From assembly GCF_015209505.1 (NCBI RefSeq), contig NZ_JADEYC010000002.1, forward strand, positions 62,001 to 126,000: DNA of 64,000 nt, written 5' to 3'. The DNA comes from Saccharopolyspora montiporae. Lineage in GTDB: Bacteria; Actinomycetota; Actinomycetes; Mycobacteriales; Pseudonocardiaceae. This document shows positions 1 through 7,541 of the stretch, piece by piece (position 1 is the stretch's first letter; each line of letters starts with the position of its first letter). The notes beneath the pieces were generated by a model, which saw only the letters and a list, made by a program, of their open reading frames with translations, was not told the origin of the DNA and made no database searches. The translations under genes and the position numbers were made by a program.

Positions 1-626
1 GGCCCGTCCACCCGGACGACGTCGAACCGGGAGGACATGGCGTGGATCTCGCGCAGGAAGTCCACCGCGGCGAACCGGCCCTCGCCGAGCTTGTCCGGCA
101 ACGTGTTCGACGTGGCCGCGATGCGCACGCCCGCATCGGTGAGCTTGGCGATCAGCTGGGTGACCAGCATCGTGTCACCCGGGTCGTCGAGCTCGAACTC
201 GTCGATGGCCAACAGCCTGTGCCCGGACAGCCTGCGCACGGTCTCGGTGAACCCGAGCGCGCCGACCAGGTTGGTCAGCTCCACGAACGTGCCGTAGGAC
301 TTCGGCCCCTCAGCGACGTGCCAGGCCGAGGCCAGCAGGTGGGTCTTGCCGACGCCGAACCCGCCGTCCAGGTACAGCCCGGGCTTGCCCGCGGGGCCGC
401 TGCGCCGGCCGAACAGCCCGCGCAGCCAGCCACCGGAGGACTGCCCGCCGCCGATCTGCTCGGCGAAGGTCCGGCACGACTCGACGGCCCGGGCCTGGCT
501 CGGCTCGTCCGGGTTCGGGATGTAGTTGTCGAACCGCGCCGCGTCGAACCGCGGCGGCGGCGACAGGGACTGCACGAGCTCGTCCTGCGTCACTTCGGGG
601 CGGAGGTCCACCAGGCGCGAACTCAT
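1..626 (-). CDS. zapE: ZapE/AFG1-like ATPase, N-terminal part
   Basis: Only the first about 208 residues are in the window; the gene runs off the left edge. The protein starts MSSRLVDLRP at an ATG on the minus strand and carries a Walker A motif GGFGVGKTHL (residues about 88-97) and a Walker B stretch LLAIDEFELDD (about 138-148), both typical of the AFG1-like P-loop ATPases. In E. coli the family member ZapE acts at the constricting Z-ring; in actinomycetes the role is less clear. It is divergent from the RibD-like reductase gene, the same arrangement as Rv2670c and Rv2671 in M. tuberculosis. The family call is firm, the cell-division role is inferred. Confidence 0.88.
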   Translation of the reverse strand, partial: MSSRLVDLRPEVTQDELVQSLSPPPRFDAARFDNYIPNPDEPSQARAVESCRTFAEQIGGGQSSGGWLRGLFGRRSGPAGKPGLYLDGGFGVGKTHLLASAWHVAEGPKSYGTFVELTNLVGALGFTETVRRLSGHRLLAIDEFELDDPGDTMLVTQLIAKLTDAGVRIAATSNTLPDKLGEGRFAAVDFLREIHAMSSRFDVVRVDG

Positions 627-716
627 GCCCGAAACCTTATAACCGCGGCCCGCCCCGGATACACGTGCGCCTGCTCACCCGCCCGGGCCCGCACCGGCGT
701 GTGGTGGGATGGCGGC

Positions 717-1463
717 GTGGACAAGCTCTGGCCGGTCGACGACGCCCCGCACGCCGACGAGGACCTGGAACGCTGCTACGCGTTCCCGGACGCGCTGCAG
801 CGCCCGTGGGTGCGGGTGAACTTCGTCAGCAGCCTCGACGGGGCCGTCTCGGTGCACGGCCGCTCGCAGGGCCTGTCCTCGGCCGACGACCGCACGGTGC
901 TCGCGCTGATCCGCGACCTCGCGGACGTGGTGCTGGTCGGGGCGGGCACGGCCATGACCGAGGGCTACCGCGGCATCAAGCACACCGAGGTGCGCGCGGA
1001 CCGGCGGCGCCGCAACGGGCTCTCCGACGTGCCGCCGATCGCGCTGGTGACCCCGAACGGCTCGCTACCGCCGGACTCGCCGCTGCTGACCGACACCCTG
1101 GTGCCGCCGATCGTGCTCACCACCGAAGCGGCACCGGCGCAGCGCCGCGCCGAGCTCGCCGACGCCGGTGCCGATGTGGTGCTGGCCGGGGACGCCGAAC
1201 TCGACCTGCCCGCGGCGCTGGCGGCGCTGCGGGCCCGCGGCCTGAACCGGATCGCCTGCGAGGGCGGCCCGCAGCTGTTCGGCAGCCTGCTGCGCGCCGA
1301 CCTCGTCGACGAGCTGTGCCTGACCGTGTCCCCGCTGCTGGCCGGCGGGGGTGCGGGCCGCATCGCGGCGGGCACCGGTGCCGAACCGCCCCGCGACCTG
1401 GAGCTGCGCTCGGTGCTGCGGTCCGGTTCGATGCTGCTGCTGCGCTACGTCCGGCAGGCCTGA
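717..1463 (+). CDS. Pyrimidine reductase family protein (RibD C-terminal domain)
   Basis: A 248-residue protein made almost entirely of a RibD_C/dihydrofolate-reductase-like fold: VNFVSSLDGAVS near the N-terminus, an NADPH-binding stretch VLVGAGTAMTEGYRG around residues 75-90, and CEGGPQLFGSLL near residue 185. Stand-alone RibD_C proteins reduce pyrimidine or pterin-like substrates; the M. tuberculosis homologue (Rv2671) is annotated ribD and has been linked to antifolate resistance. No deaminase domain is present, so it is not a full RibD. The reading frame is open far upstream, but GTG at 717 (MDKLWPVDD) is where family similarity begins. The true riboflavin role is unproven. Confidence 0.85.
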   Translation: MDKLWPVDDAPHADEDLERCYAFPDALQRPWVRVNFVSSLDGAVSVHGRSQGLSSADDRTVLALIRDLADVVLVGAGTAMTEGYRGIKHTEVRADRRRRNGLSDVPPIALVTPNGSLPPDSPLLTDTLVPPIVLTTEAAPAQRRAELADAGADVVLAGDAELDLPAALAALRARGLNRIACEGGPQLFGSLLRADLVDELCLTVSPLLAGGGAGRIAAGTGAEPPRDLELRSVLRSGSMLLLRYVRQA

Positions 1464-1605
1464 CCCCCGCCCCTCCCCCTGTTCAGCGCGCCTGCCCTGT
1501 TCAGCGCGCCGGTACGCGCTCGGCGGCCGACAATGAACCGCGGGCACGCGGGGTACCGCGCGGGCAGATCCGCTCCCCGCCTGCCGTGCGGAAGGAGCTC
1601 AGCCG

Positions 1606-2133
1606 ATGGCGCAGAACAGCGAAGGGCAGAGCGGCGGATCCGCGACCACCGCCCGCTCCGAGGACAGCAAGCAGCACATCCCGCAGAGCCGCAGCAGCGG
1701 GGACATGCCCTCGCCGGTGGACGACACCGAGCAGGGCAAGACCACCATCGCCGCCTCGGTGGTGCAGAAGATCGCGGGGCTGGCCGCCCGGGAGATCTCC
1801 GGCGTGCACTCGATGGGCGGCGGCGTCTCCCGCGCGTTCGGGGCGCTGCGCGAACGCATCCCCGGCGGCAGCGGGACCCCGTCCATGTCCGGCGTGCAGG
1901 TCGAGGTCGGTGAGCGGCAGGCCGCGGTCGATCTGGACCTGGTCATCGAGTACGGCGTGTCGATCGTGGACCTGGCCCGCTCGGTGCGGCGCAACGTCAT
2001 CACCGGGGTGGAGCGGATGACCGGCCTGGACGTGATCGAGGTCAACATCTCGGTCAACGACATCCACCTGCCCGACGAGGACTCGGACCAGCCCGCCGAC
2101 AGCGGGCAGCAGTCCGGGTCCCGCGTCGAGTGA
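1606..2133 (+). CDS. Asp23/Gls24 family envelope stress response protein
   Basis: A 175-residue protein with a hydrophilic Ser/Asp-rich first 45 residues and an Asp23 domain from about residue 45 (TIAASVVQKIAGLAAREISGV) to VNISVNDIHLP. Asp23 proteins form membrane-associated assemblies and are upregulated in cell-wall stress in Firmicutes, anchored by AmaP; here an amaP homologue lies in the same operon. A GGAAGGAG ribosome binding site precedes the ATG. It is the first gene of a run of overlapping or nearly touching genes up to 5508. The structure is recognised; the stress role in actinomycetes is inferred. Confidence 0.88.
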   Translation: MAQNSEGQSGGSATTARSEDSKQHIPQSRSSGDMPSPVDDTEQGKTTIAASVVQKIAGLAAREISGVHSMGGGVSRAFGALRERIPGGSGTPSMSGVQVEVGERQAAVDLDLVIEYGVSIVDLARSVRRNVITGVERMTGLDVIEVNISVNDIHLPDEDSDQPADSGQQSGSRVE

Positions 2134-2462
2134 CGGCGATCGTGCCCACCACCGACCGGAGCCCGACCGAGCAGCTCAGCGAGCACATCGGGGACGCCGT
2201 GCGCGGACACCCCGCGGTGCTGCGCGCGCACGGCGGGGCGTTCGGCGAGATCGCCTCGCACCTGCCCGGGCGGCAGGTGACCGGGGTGCGGGTGGCCGAG
2301 GACGGTGCGGTGGAGATCGGCGTCGTGGCGCTGCTCGACCGCCCGCTACCGGAAACCGCCGCTGAACTGCGCGATCTCGTGCGCGAAGCGGCAGGCCCGG
2401 TCCCCGTGCACATCACCATCGCCGAGGTCGAGCTGCCCGGCGACGTGCAGGAGGACCGATGA
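2130..2462 (+). CDS. Small Asp23-operon protein, possible degenerate Asp23 domain
   Basis: A 110-residue acidic protein that starts at a GTG overlapping the stop of the preceding Asp23 gene (GTGA, 4 nt), so translation is probably coupled. It has no signal peptide or membrane segment. The second half (VTGVRVAEDGAVEIGVVALLD and VHITIAEVELP) has the alternating beta pattern of Asp23/Gls24 domains, which suggests a diverged, short Asp23-like unit, but no diagnostic motif is visible. Function unknown; assigned to the envelope-stress operon by context. Confidence 0.75.
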   Translation: MTAIVPTTDRSPTEQLSEHIGDAVRGHPAVLRAHGGAFGEIASHLPGRQVTGVRVAEDGAVEIGVVALLDRPLPETAAELRDLVREAAGPVPVHITIAEVELPGDVQEDR

Positions 2463-2710
2463 CCGCACGCGACCCCGCCACCCGCGCGGCGATCCGCGCC
2501 TTCGCGCGCACCCACCACCCGGACGTCGGCGGGGATCCGGACGTGTTCGCGGCCGGTCTCGCCGAGCTGCGCGGCGAGCGGGCGGACCGCGCCGACGCGC
2601 CGATCACGGCGGTGGAGGACCGCTCGCGGCTGCGCAGGGCGCTGGCCCGGGTCCTGCGCCGCAACCGCCCGCGCCACGCCGCGAACCCACGAGGAGGTGT
2701 CCTGCGATGA
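2459..2710 (+). CDS. Small basic protein with an HPD (J-domain-like) motif
   Basis: An 83-residue basic protein, start ATG overlapping the previous stop by 4 nt. Residues about 8-35 read AAIRAFARTHHPDVGGDPDVF, which resembles helix II and the HPD loop of DnaJ-type J domains (typically ..HPDVGGD..), but there is no glycine-phenylalanine region, zinc finger or C-terminal substrate domain, and helix I is very short. The C-terminal half is arginine-rich. It may recruit or mimic a DnaK partner, or the HPD match may be fortuitous. Its place in the operon and codon use support a real gene. Confidence 0.72.
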   Translation: MTARDPATRAAIRAFARTHHPDVGGDPDVFAAGLAELRGERADRADAPITAVEDRSRLRRALARVLRRNRPRHAANPRGGVLR

Positions 2711-2886
2711 CCGCGATGCACGTCGGCCTGCTGGCCGGACTGGTACTCGGAGCCGCAGCAGCGATCGGCGGATTCTCCGCGTTCCTGATCTCGCTGCTGG
2801 TGGGCGTCGTCGGGCTGGTCATCGGCCGGATCGTGGACGGCGATCTGGCGGTCGGCGACCTGTTCGGCCGGGGCCGCGACCGATGA
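2707..2886 (+). CDS. Small integral membrane protein (DUF2273-like)
   Basis: A 59-residue protein with two hydrophobic stretches (LLAGLVLGAAAAIGGF and FLISLLVGVVGLVIGRI) and a short polar tail GDLFGRGRDR. Small proteins of this kind (DUF2273 type) accompany Asp23 and AmaP genes in Gram-positive operons. The ATG overlaps the previous stop and is preceded by GAGGAGG at good spacing, which fixes the start. Probably a membrane scaffold or anchor for the neighbouring Asp23 proteins; the DUF assignment is from size, topology and context only. Confidence 0.8.
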   Translation: MTAMHVGLLAGLVLGAAAAIGGFSAFLISLLVGVVGLVIGRIVDGDLAVGDLFGRGRDR

Positions 2887-3260
2887 CCACCACCCCGGCA
2901 CCGGCCGCCGAACCGGAGACCCCGCTGCGCGGCGAGCTGCACATCAACCGCGCGGTGCTGCGCAAGATCGCCGAGCACGCCGCCGACCGGCACCCGGACA
3001 GCGCCCGCAAACCCCGCCGCGTCGCCGGGATCGCCGCGGGCGGCCGGGGCGCCGAGGCGCGGCTGACCGGCCCGGACGACGCGCTGCACATCCGGCTCGA
3101 CGTGGCGCTGCGCTACCCGGCCGATGCCGAAGCCGCCGCGGGCGGCATCCGCGAGCAGGTCACCGAGGAACTCCGCCGGCTGGCCGACTGCCGGGTGCGC
3201 CGGGTCGACGTGGCCGTGTCCGCGCTGGTGCCGCAGCGCCGCAAGCCCGAGGTGGAGTGA
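2883..3260 (+). CDS. Asp23/Gls24 family protein, second copy
   Basis: A 125-residue protein beginning MTTTPAPAAE at an ATG overlapping the upstream stop (ATGA). After a proline-rich leader it has the Asp23-like core: LHINRAVLRKIAEHAADRH, then beta strands DALHIRLDVALRYP and CRVRRVDVAVSALVP. Second soluble Asp23-type protein of the operon; paralogous copies are normal and may form mixed assemblies. No membrane segment of its own, so anchoring by the membrane genes on either side is likely. Confidence 0.82.
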   Translation: MTTTPAPAAEPETPLRGELHINRAVLRKIAEHAADRHPDSARKPRRVAGIAAGGRGAEARLTGPDDALHIRLDVALRYPADAEAAAGGIREQVTEELRRLADCRVRRVDVAVSALVPQRRKPEVE

Positions 3261-3264
3261 TCCG

Positions 3265-3801
3265 ATGCGACTGCTGGTACGACTGCTCACCGCCGCGCTC
3301 GGCCTGGTCGTGGCCGCGGGCGGGCTGCTGCTGGCGGTGGAGGCCGCCGCGGCCGCGATCGCCCCCGGCGGGGCGGGACTGCTGGTCCCGTGGCGGGACG
3401 CGCGCACCGCGCTGGGGGCGGTGCCCTGGAATTCCGCAGCCGCGCTGACCATCTCGGCGTTGGTCGCGGTAGCGGGCCTGGTGCTGCTGCTGGTCGGCGC
3501 AGGCGGCGGCAGGCGCGACATCCGGTTCCTGGACCCGGCGCCCGGGGTGAGCGTGGCCACCGACCCGCGTTCGATGGCGCGGCTGGTCGGCCACCGGGTC
3601 CGCGACCGCGATGAGATCACCGATGCCGCGGTCAGCAGCGGGACGCACCGGATCAAGGTCCGGGCCACCTCCCGCTTCCACGAGCTCGGCGAACTTCCGC
3701 AGCAGGTCACCGAGAGCGCCGAGGAAGCGGTCCGCGAACTGCCACTGCAGCGCACACCCCGCCTGCGGGTGTCGGTGAGCCCGGCCAAGGAGCCGCGATG
3801 A
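3265..3801 (+). CDS. DUF6286-type membrane protein of the Asp23 operon
   Basis: A 178-residue protein with two membrane helices (residues about 5-30 and 62-80, LTISALVAVAGLVLLLVGAG) separated by a loop with PWRDARTALGAVPW, followed by a cytoplasmic domain with Asp23-like strands (TDAAVSSGTHRIKVRATSRF). This matches the DUF6286/AmaP-type architecture found with Asp23 genes in actinomycetes. Start ATG lies 4 nt after the previous stop. Likely a membrane anchor or regulator of the Asp23 proteins. Confidence 0.82.
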   Translation: MRLLVRLLTAALGLVVAAGGLLLAVEAAAAAIAPGGAGLLVPWRDARTALGAVPWNSAAALTISALVAVAGLVLLLVGAGGGRRDIRFLDPAPGVSVATDPRSMARLVGHRVRDRDEITDAAVSSGTHRIKVRATSRFHELGELPQQVTESAEEAVRELPLQRTPRLRVSVSPAKEPR

Positions 3802-4394
3802 CGGCCGCCCGGAGCGCGCCGCTGGGTCGCGGAACCGGTTTCGAGCGGGGCGTGCTGACGCTCGTGGGAGTGCTGGCGCTGCTCGCCGGGATCGGCGGGC
3901 TCGCGGTCGGTTCCGGAGCGCTGGGCGTTTTCCGGTCCCAACGCCCGGTGCTGGACCCGATGTTCGCGCAGTGGGCGCAGGCCACCCCGCTGGTGTGGCT
4001 GCCGGTCGCCATCGTCGGCGGGCTCGTGCTGCTCGTGCTCGGCGGGTGGTGGGTGCGCCGCGCGCTGCGCCCGGAAGCCCGGCCGGACGTGCGGCTGGGC
4101 AACGGCGAGGGCGGCGAGCTGACGATCACCGCGGGGGCGCTGACCGAGGCGGTGCGCCGGGACGCGCAGGAGGTGACCGGAGTGACCAAGACGCGGGTGC
4201 GCACCGTCGGCAGCCCGCGGGATCCCGGGCTGCGCCTGTCCCTGTCACTGGAGGAGGGCACCGACGTCCGGCAGGTCTGGGCGGAGCTCGACGACCGGGT
4301 GCTGTCCCGCGCGCGCCGCGCGCTCGGCCGGGAGGCGCTGCGCACCTCCATCCGGCTGCACCTCGACCGGGCACCGGGCCGGCGTGTCCGCTGA
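3798..4394 (+). CDS. amaP: Alkaline shock response membrane anchor protein AmaP
   Basis: A 198-residue protein with two membrane helices (LTLVGVLALLAGIGGLAVGSG, residues 15-35, and VWLPVAIVGGLVLLVLGGWWV, 66-86) and a C-terminal Asp23-like domain (GELTITAGALTEAVRRDAQE onward). In Firmicutes AmaP tethers Asp23 to the membrane. Start overlaps the preceding stop (ATGA); its own last codons are overlapped by the ligase gene. Architecture and context agree, though residues diagnostic of AmaP itself cannot be checked here. Confidence 0.84.
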   Translation: MTAARSAPLGRGTGFERGVLTLVGVLALLAGIGGLAVGSGALGVFRSQRPVLDPMFAQWAQATPLVWLPVAIVGGLVLLVLGGWWVRRALRPEARPDVRLGNGEGGELTITAGALTEAVRRDAQEVTGVTKTRVRTVGSPRDPGLRLSLSLEEGTDVRQVWAELDDRVLSRARRALGREALRTSIRLHLDRAPGRRVR

Positions 4395-5508
4395 ACCGCG
4401 GCTTGCGCTGTCCCCGCCGGTGGAGCCGATGCTGGCCGCGCCGGTGGCCGAGATCCCGCGCGACGGGCGGTATCTCTTCGAACCGAAGTGGGACGGGTTC
4501 CGCTGCCTGGTGTTCGCCGAACCCGGGAACGTGCGGCTGCAGTCACGCACCGGCAAACCACTGGACCGCTACTTCCCGGAGATCCGCGCCGCGTTCGACG
4601 AGCACCTCGCCGCGCCCGCGGTGCTGGACGGCGAGCTGGTGGTGGTGCGCCGCGATGAGGACGGCGACCGGCTGGATTGGGACGCGCTCAGCGAACGCAT
4701 CCACCCCGCCGACAGCCGGGTGCGCGCGCTGGCCGAGGCCACGCCTGCGGTGTTCGTGGCGTTCGACCTGCTCGCCGACGGCGAAACCGACCGCACGGGC
4801 GAACCGCAGCAGCGCCGCCGCGACCTGCTCACCGGGCTCGGGCTCGACCACGAGCGGCTGCGCACCACGCCCGCCACCCGCGATCCGGACACCGCCGCCG
4901 ACTGGTTCCGCGTGTTCGAAGGCGCCGGGCTGGACGGCATCATCGGCAAACCGCTGGACGGGCCCTACCGGCCCGGCAAGCGCACCGCGGTCAAGATCAA
5001 GCACTCGCGCACCGCGGACTGCGTGGTGGCCGGGCTGCGCTGGCACACTGGCACCGAACCCGGCACCGCGGTCGGCTCGCTGCTGTTGGGGCTGCACGAC
5101 GAGCAGCACGTGCTGCACCACGTCGGCGTGGTGGGCGCCTTCCCCGCCGCGCAGCGCCGGGAGCTGGCCGGGGAACTGGCTCCGCTGATCACCGGGGAAC
5201 CGCACCCGTGGCTCGGTGACCACGCCACCGACGGCAGGCGGCTGCCCGGGTCGATCAACCGGTGGCGCAGCAGCGCGCAACCCTGGGAACCGCTGCGGCC
5301 CGAGCGAGTGGTCGAGGTCGGCTACGACCACACCGAGGGCGCCGCTCCGGCGCGTTTCCGGCACACCACCCGGTTCGTGCGCTGGCGGCCGGACCGCGAC
5401 CCGGACTCCTGCGGCTACGCGCAGCTGGCCGAACCCGCCCGCTACGACCTGGAGGGCGTGCTGCGCGGCGGCGCCGACCGCAGCCGCGGTGACGACCGGA
5501 CCGGCTAG
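4384..5508 (+). CDS. ligC: ATP-dependent DNA ligase, LigC type
   Basis: A 374-residue ATP-dependent ligase: motif I EPKWDGFR with the adenylation lysine at residue 35, motif III FVAFDLL near 120, motif IV LDGIIGKPL near 180, motif V TAVKIKHSR near 200, and a C-terminal OB-fold. LigC enzymes are stand-alone ligases of mycobacteria and relatives that act in short-patch repair with the LigC-associated primase-polymerase. The GTG start lies 11 nt inside amaP, an unusual coupling to an envelope operon. A primase-polymerase gene is 5 kb away on the other strand. Replicative ligation by NAD-dependent LigA is not implied. Confidence 0.9.
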   Translation: MSAEPRLALSPPVEPMLAAPVAEIPRDGRYLFEPKWDGFRCLVFAEPGNVRLQSRTGKPLDRYFPEIRAAFDEHLAAPAVLDGELVVVRRDEDGDRLDWDALSERIHPADSRVRALAEATPAVFVAFDLLADGETDRTGEPQQRRRDLLTGLGLDHERLRTTPATRDPDTAADWFRVFEGAGLDGIIGKPLDGPYRPGKRTAVKIKHSRTADCVVAGLRWHTGTEPGTAVGSLLLGLHDEQHVLHHVGVVGAFPAAQRRELAGELAPLITGEPHPWLGDHATDGRRLPGSINRWRSSAQPWEPLRPERVVEVGYDHTEGAAPARFRHTTRFVRWRPDRDPDSCGYAQLAEPARYDLEGVLRGGADRSRGDDRTG

Positions 5509-5523
5509 TAATCTCGCCGACCG
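5509..5523 (+). promoter_or_regulatory. -10-like TAATCT placed for a leaderless transcript
   Basis: TAATCT at 5509-5514 ends 8 nt before the GTG of the following reductase gene. In actinomycetes a -10 box at this distance usually means the mRNA begins at the start codon. No clear -35 box is seen. Similar placements occur before 11698 (TACCGT) and 37068 (TACCCT). Confidence 0.45.
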
Positions 5524-6422
5524 TGCAGCGACGACGGATCGCCGTGATCGGCTCGGGCGGGATCGGCGGCGTGCTGGCCGAAGCCGCCGGCGCCGCCGGG
5601 CACGAGGTCGTGCTGTGCGTGCGGACCCCGTTCGAGCGGCTCGTGGTCGACGCGCCGGACGGGCCGCGGGAGGTCCCCGCCGAGATCGCCACCGACCCGG
5701 GGGCGATCGGCCCGGTCGACTGGATCCTGCTGACCACGAAGGTGCAGGACGTGCCCGGCACCGAACCCTGGCTGGCCGCGCTCGACGACGGCAGCGCCCC
5801 GATCGCGGTGGTGCAGAACGGGGTGGCGCACCGCGAGTCGGTCGGCGCGCTGGACCCGCGCGGACCGGTGCTGCCCGCCCTGGTCTACGTCGCCGCCGAA
5901 CGCGTGCGTCCCGGCCGGGTGCTGCGCCGCTCGGTGGCGACCGTGCTCGTGGAATCCGGCGAGCTCGGCGATCGGTTCACCGCGCTGCTGGACGGCTCGG
6001 GCCTGCAGCTGTCGCAGACCGCGGACTTCCGCACCGCCGCGTGGCGCAAGATGCTCACCAACCTGGGCGCGAACCCGATCACCGCGCTGACCCTGCGCAG
6101 GCTGGACGTGTTCGGCGATCCGGACGTCGTGCAGCTGTGCGCCGGGGTACTGACCGAAGCCGTGCAGGTGGCCCGCGCCGAGGGCGCCGACCTCACCCAG
6201 CAGGACGCGGACCGCGTGGTGGCCAACTACACGCACGACTTCCCGCCCAGCAACGGCACCTCGATGCTCTACGACCGGCTGGCGGGACTGCCCACCGAGC
6301 ACGAGCACATCACCGGCGCCCTAGTGCGCGCCGCCGACCAGCACGGCATCGAGGTCCCACTCAACCGCGCGCTGCTGACCCTGCTGCGCGCGCTGCGCCC
6401 CTCGAAGCTGCCGCCCGTCTAG
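5523..6422 (+). CDS. Ketopantoate reductase family protein (ApbA/PanE)
   Basis: A 299-residue NADP-dependent oxidoreductase: N-terminal Rossmann glycine motif AVIGSGGIGGVLAEAA, then the helical C-terminal domain with TAAWRKMLTNLGANPITALT (the KxxxN segment that holds the catalytic lysine in PanE) around residue 180. PanE converts ketopantoate to pantoate for CoA synthesis, but this family contains many relatives with other substrates and no pan genes are near. Gene stands alone between ligC and the convergent EamA gene; start GTG is set by the leaderless promoter. Confidence 0.82.
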   Translation: MQRRRIAVIGSGGIGGVLAEAAGAAGHEVVLCVRTPFERLVVDAPDGPREVPAEIATDPGAIGPVDWILLTTKVQDVPGTEPWLAALDDGSAPIAVVQNGVAHRESVGALDPRGPVLPALVYVAAERVRPGRVLRRSVATVLVESGELGDRFTALLDGSGLQLSQTADFRTAAWRKMLTNLGANPITALTLRRLDVFGDPDVVQLCAGVLTEAVQVARAEGADLTQQDADRVVANYTHDFPPSNGTSMLYDRLAGLPTEHEHITGALVRAADQHGIEVPLNRALLTLLRALRPSKLPPV

Positions 6423-6447
6423 GAACCGCGAGCGCACCGCACCTCGG

Positions 6448-7356
6448 TCAGCGCGCCGATCTGGTCGAGCCGACCGAGGCGGCGACCACGCACGTGATCG
6501 CGACCCACTGCCAACCGCCGAGCAGTTCGCCGAGCACGACCAGGCCGGCCAGCGCGGCCACGGCCGGCTCCAGGCTCATCAACACGCCGAACACCCGCGG
6601 CGGCATGCGGCGCAGCGCCTCCAGCTCCAGCGAGTACGGGATCACCGAGGACAGCAGCGCCACCACGAGCCCGGCCGCCAGCACCCGCGGGTCCAGCAGC
6701 GCCGAACCGGCATCGGCCACGCCGAACGGGGCGGCGACCGCGGCACCGACCGCCATGCCCAGCGCCAGTCCGGAACCCCCGCTGGTCCGGCTGCCGAGCT
6801 TCGCGCCCATCAGGATGTAGCCGGCCCACATCGCACCGGCGACCAGCGCGTAGGCGACCCCGACCGGGTCCAGCCCGCCCGCGGTCCCGGACAGCAGCAG
6901 CACGCCGATCCCGGCCAGCACCGCCCAGACCAGGTCGAGCGCACGGCGCGAACCGAGCACCGCGACCGCCAGCGGCCCCAGGAACTCGATGGTGACCGCA
7001 GCGCCCAGCGGGATCCGCTCGAAGGACTGGTAGATGCAGATGTTCATCCCCGCCAGCACCGCGCCGTACCCGGCGACGACGCCCAGCGTCCGGCGGTCCA
7101 GCCGCAGCGACGGGCGCCAGAGGACCAGCAGCACCGCGGCGGCGAACACCAGCCGCAACGCCACCACACCGGCCGGACCGGCGACGCCGAACAGCTGCTT
7201 GGCGAAGGCCGCGCCGACCTGCAGGCTGATCACGCCCAGCAGCACCAGCATCGGCGGCGGTACCGCACCCACCGCCCGACCGGGCAGCTCCGCCCACGAC
7301 CGGGACCCACCGAACGACCCCTCGCGCGGAACATCCGCTCCGGCACCGGCCTGCAC
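6448..7356 (-). CDS. EamA/RhtA-type transporter
   Basis: A 302-residue membrane protein with about ten hydrophobic segments in two EamA repeats, e.g. LVLLGVISLQVGAAFAKQLF and WVAITCVVAASVGSTRS, and the conserved GLDPVGVAYALVAGAMWAGYILMGA stretch opening the second repeat. RhtA-like members export threonine/homoserine; substrate cannot be told from sequence. The N-terminal 30 residues are polar, so an internal start (for example at MLVLLGV) is possible; the GTG at 7356 is the longest reasonable one. Convergent with the reductase gene 26 nt away. Confidence 0.82.
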   Translation of the reverse strand: MQAGAGADVPREGSFGGSRSWAELPGRAVGAVPPPMLVLLGVISLQVGAAFAKQLFGVAGPAGVVALRLVFAAAVLLVLWRPSLRLDRRTLGVVAGYGAVLAGMNICIYQSFERIPLGAAVTIEFLGPLAVAVLGSRRALDLVWAVLAGIGVLLLSGTAGGLDPVGVAYALVAGAMWAGYILMGAKLGSRTSGGSGLALGMAVGAAVAAPFGVADAGSALLDPRVLAAGLVVALLSSVIPYSLELEALRRMPPRVFGVLMSLEPAVAALAGLVVLGELLGGWQWVAITCVVAASVGSTRSAR

Positions 7357-7541
7357 GACGCCTCCTCACCGCTCGACCCGGCCCACCGCGGGCCGGCGGG
7401 CCGCCGCACGCTATCGCGCGGTCGGCCGATCCCGCCGGGAGGCCGCGGGTCCTCACCCGGGGCTCACGCCGATCATGCGATGCTGACCGCGACCGGCGCA
7501 CCGCACCGCCGGAGGGACACCGCTCACGACGAGGAGTACCC

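Noticed and set aside
42..716. Upstream extension of the RibD-like gene (open to 42)
   Set aside because: The extra 225 residues lie antisense to the ZapE gene, have no homology and no ribosome binding site.
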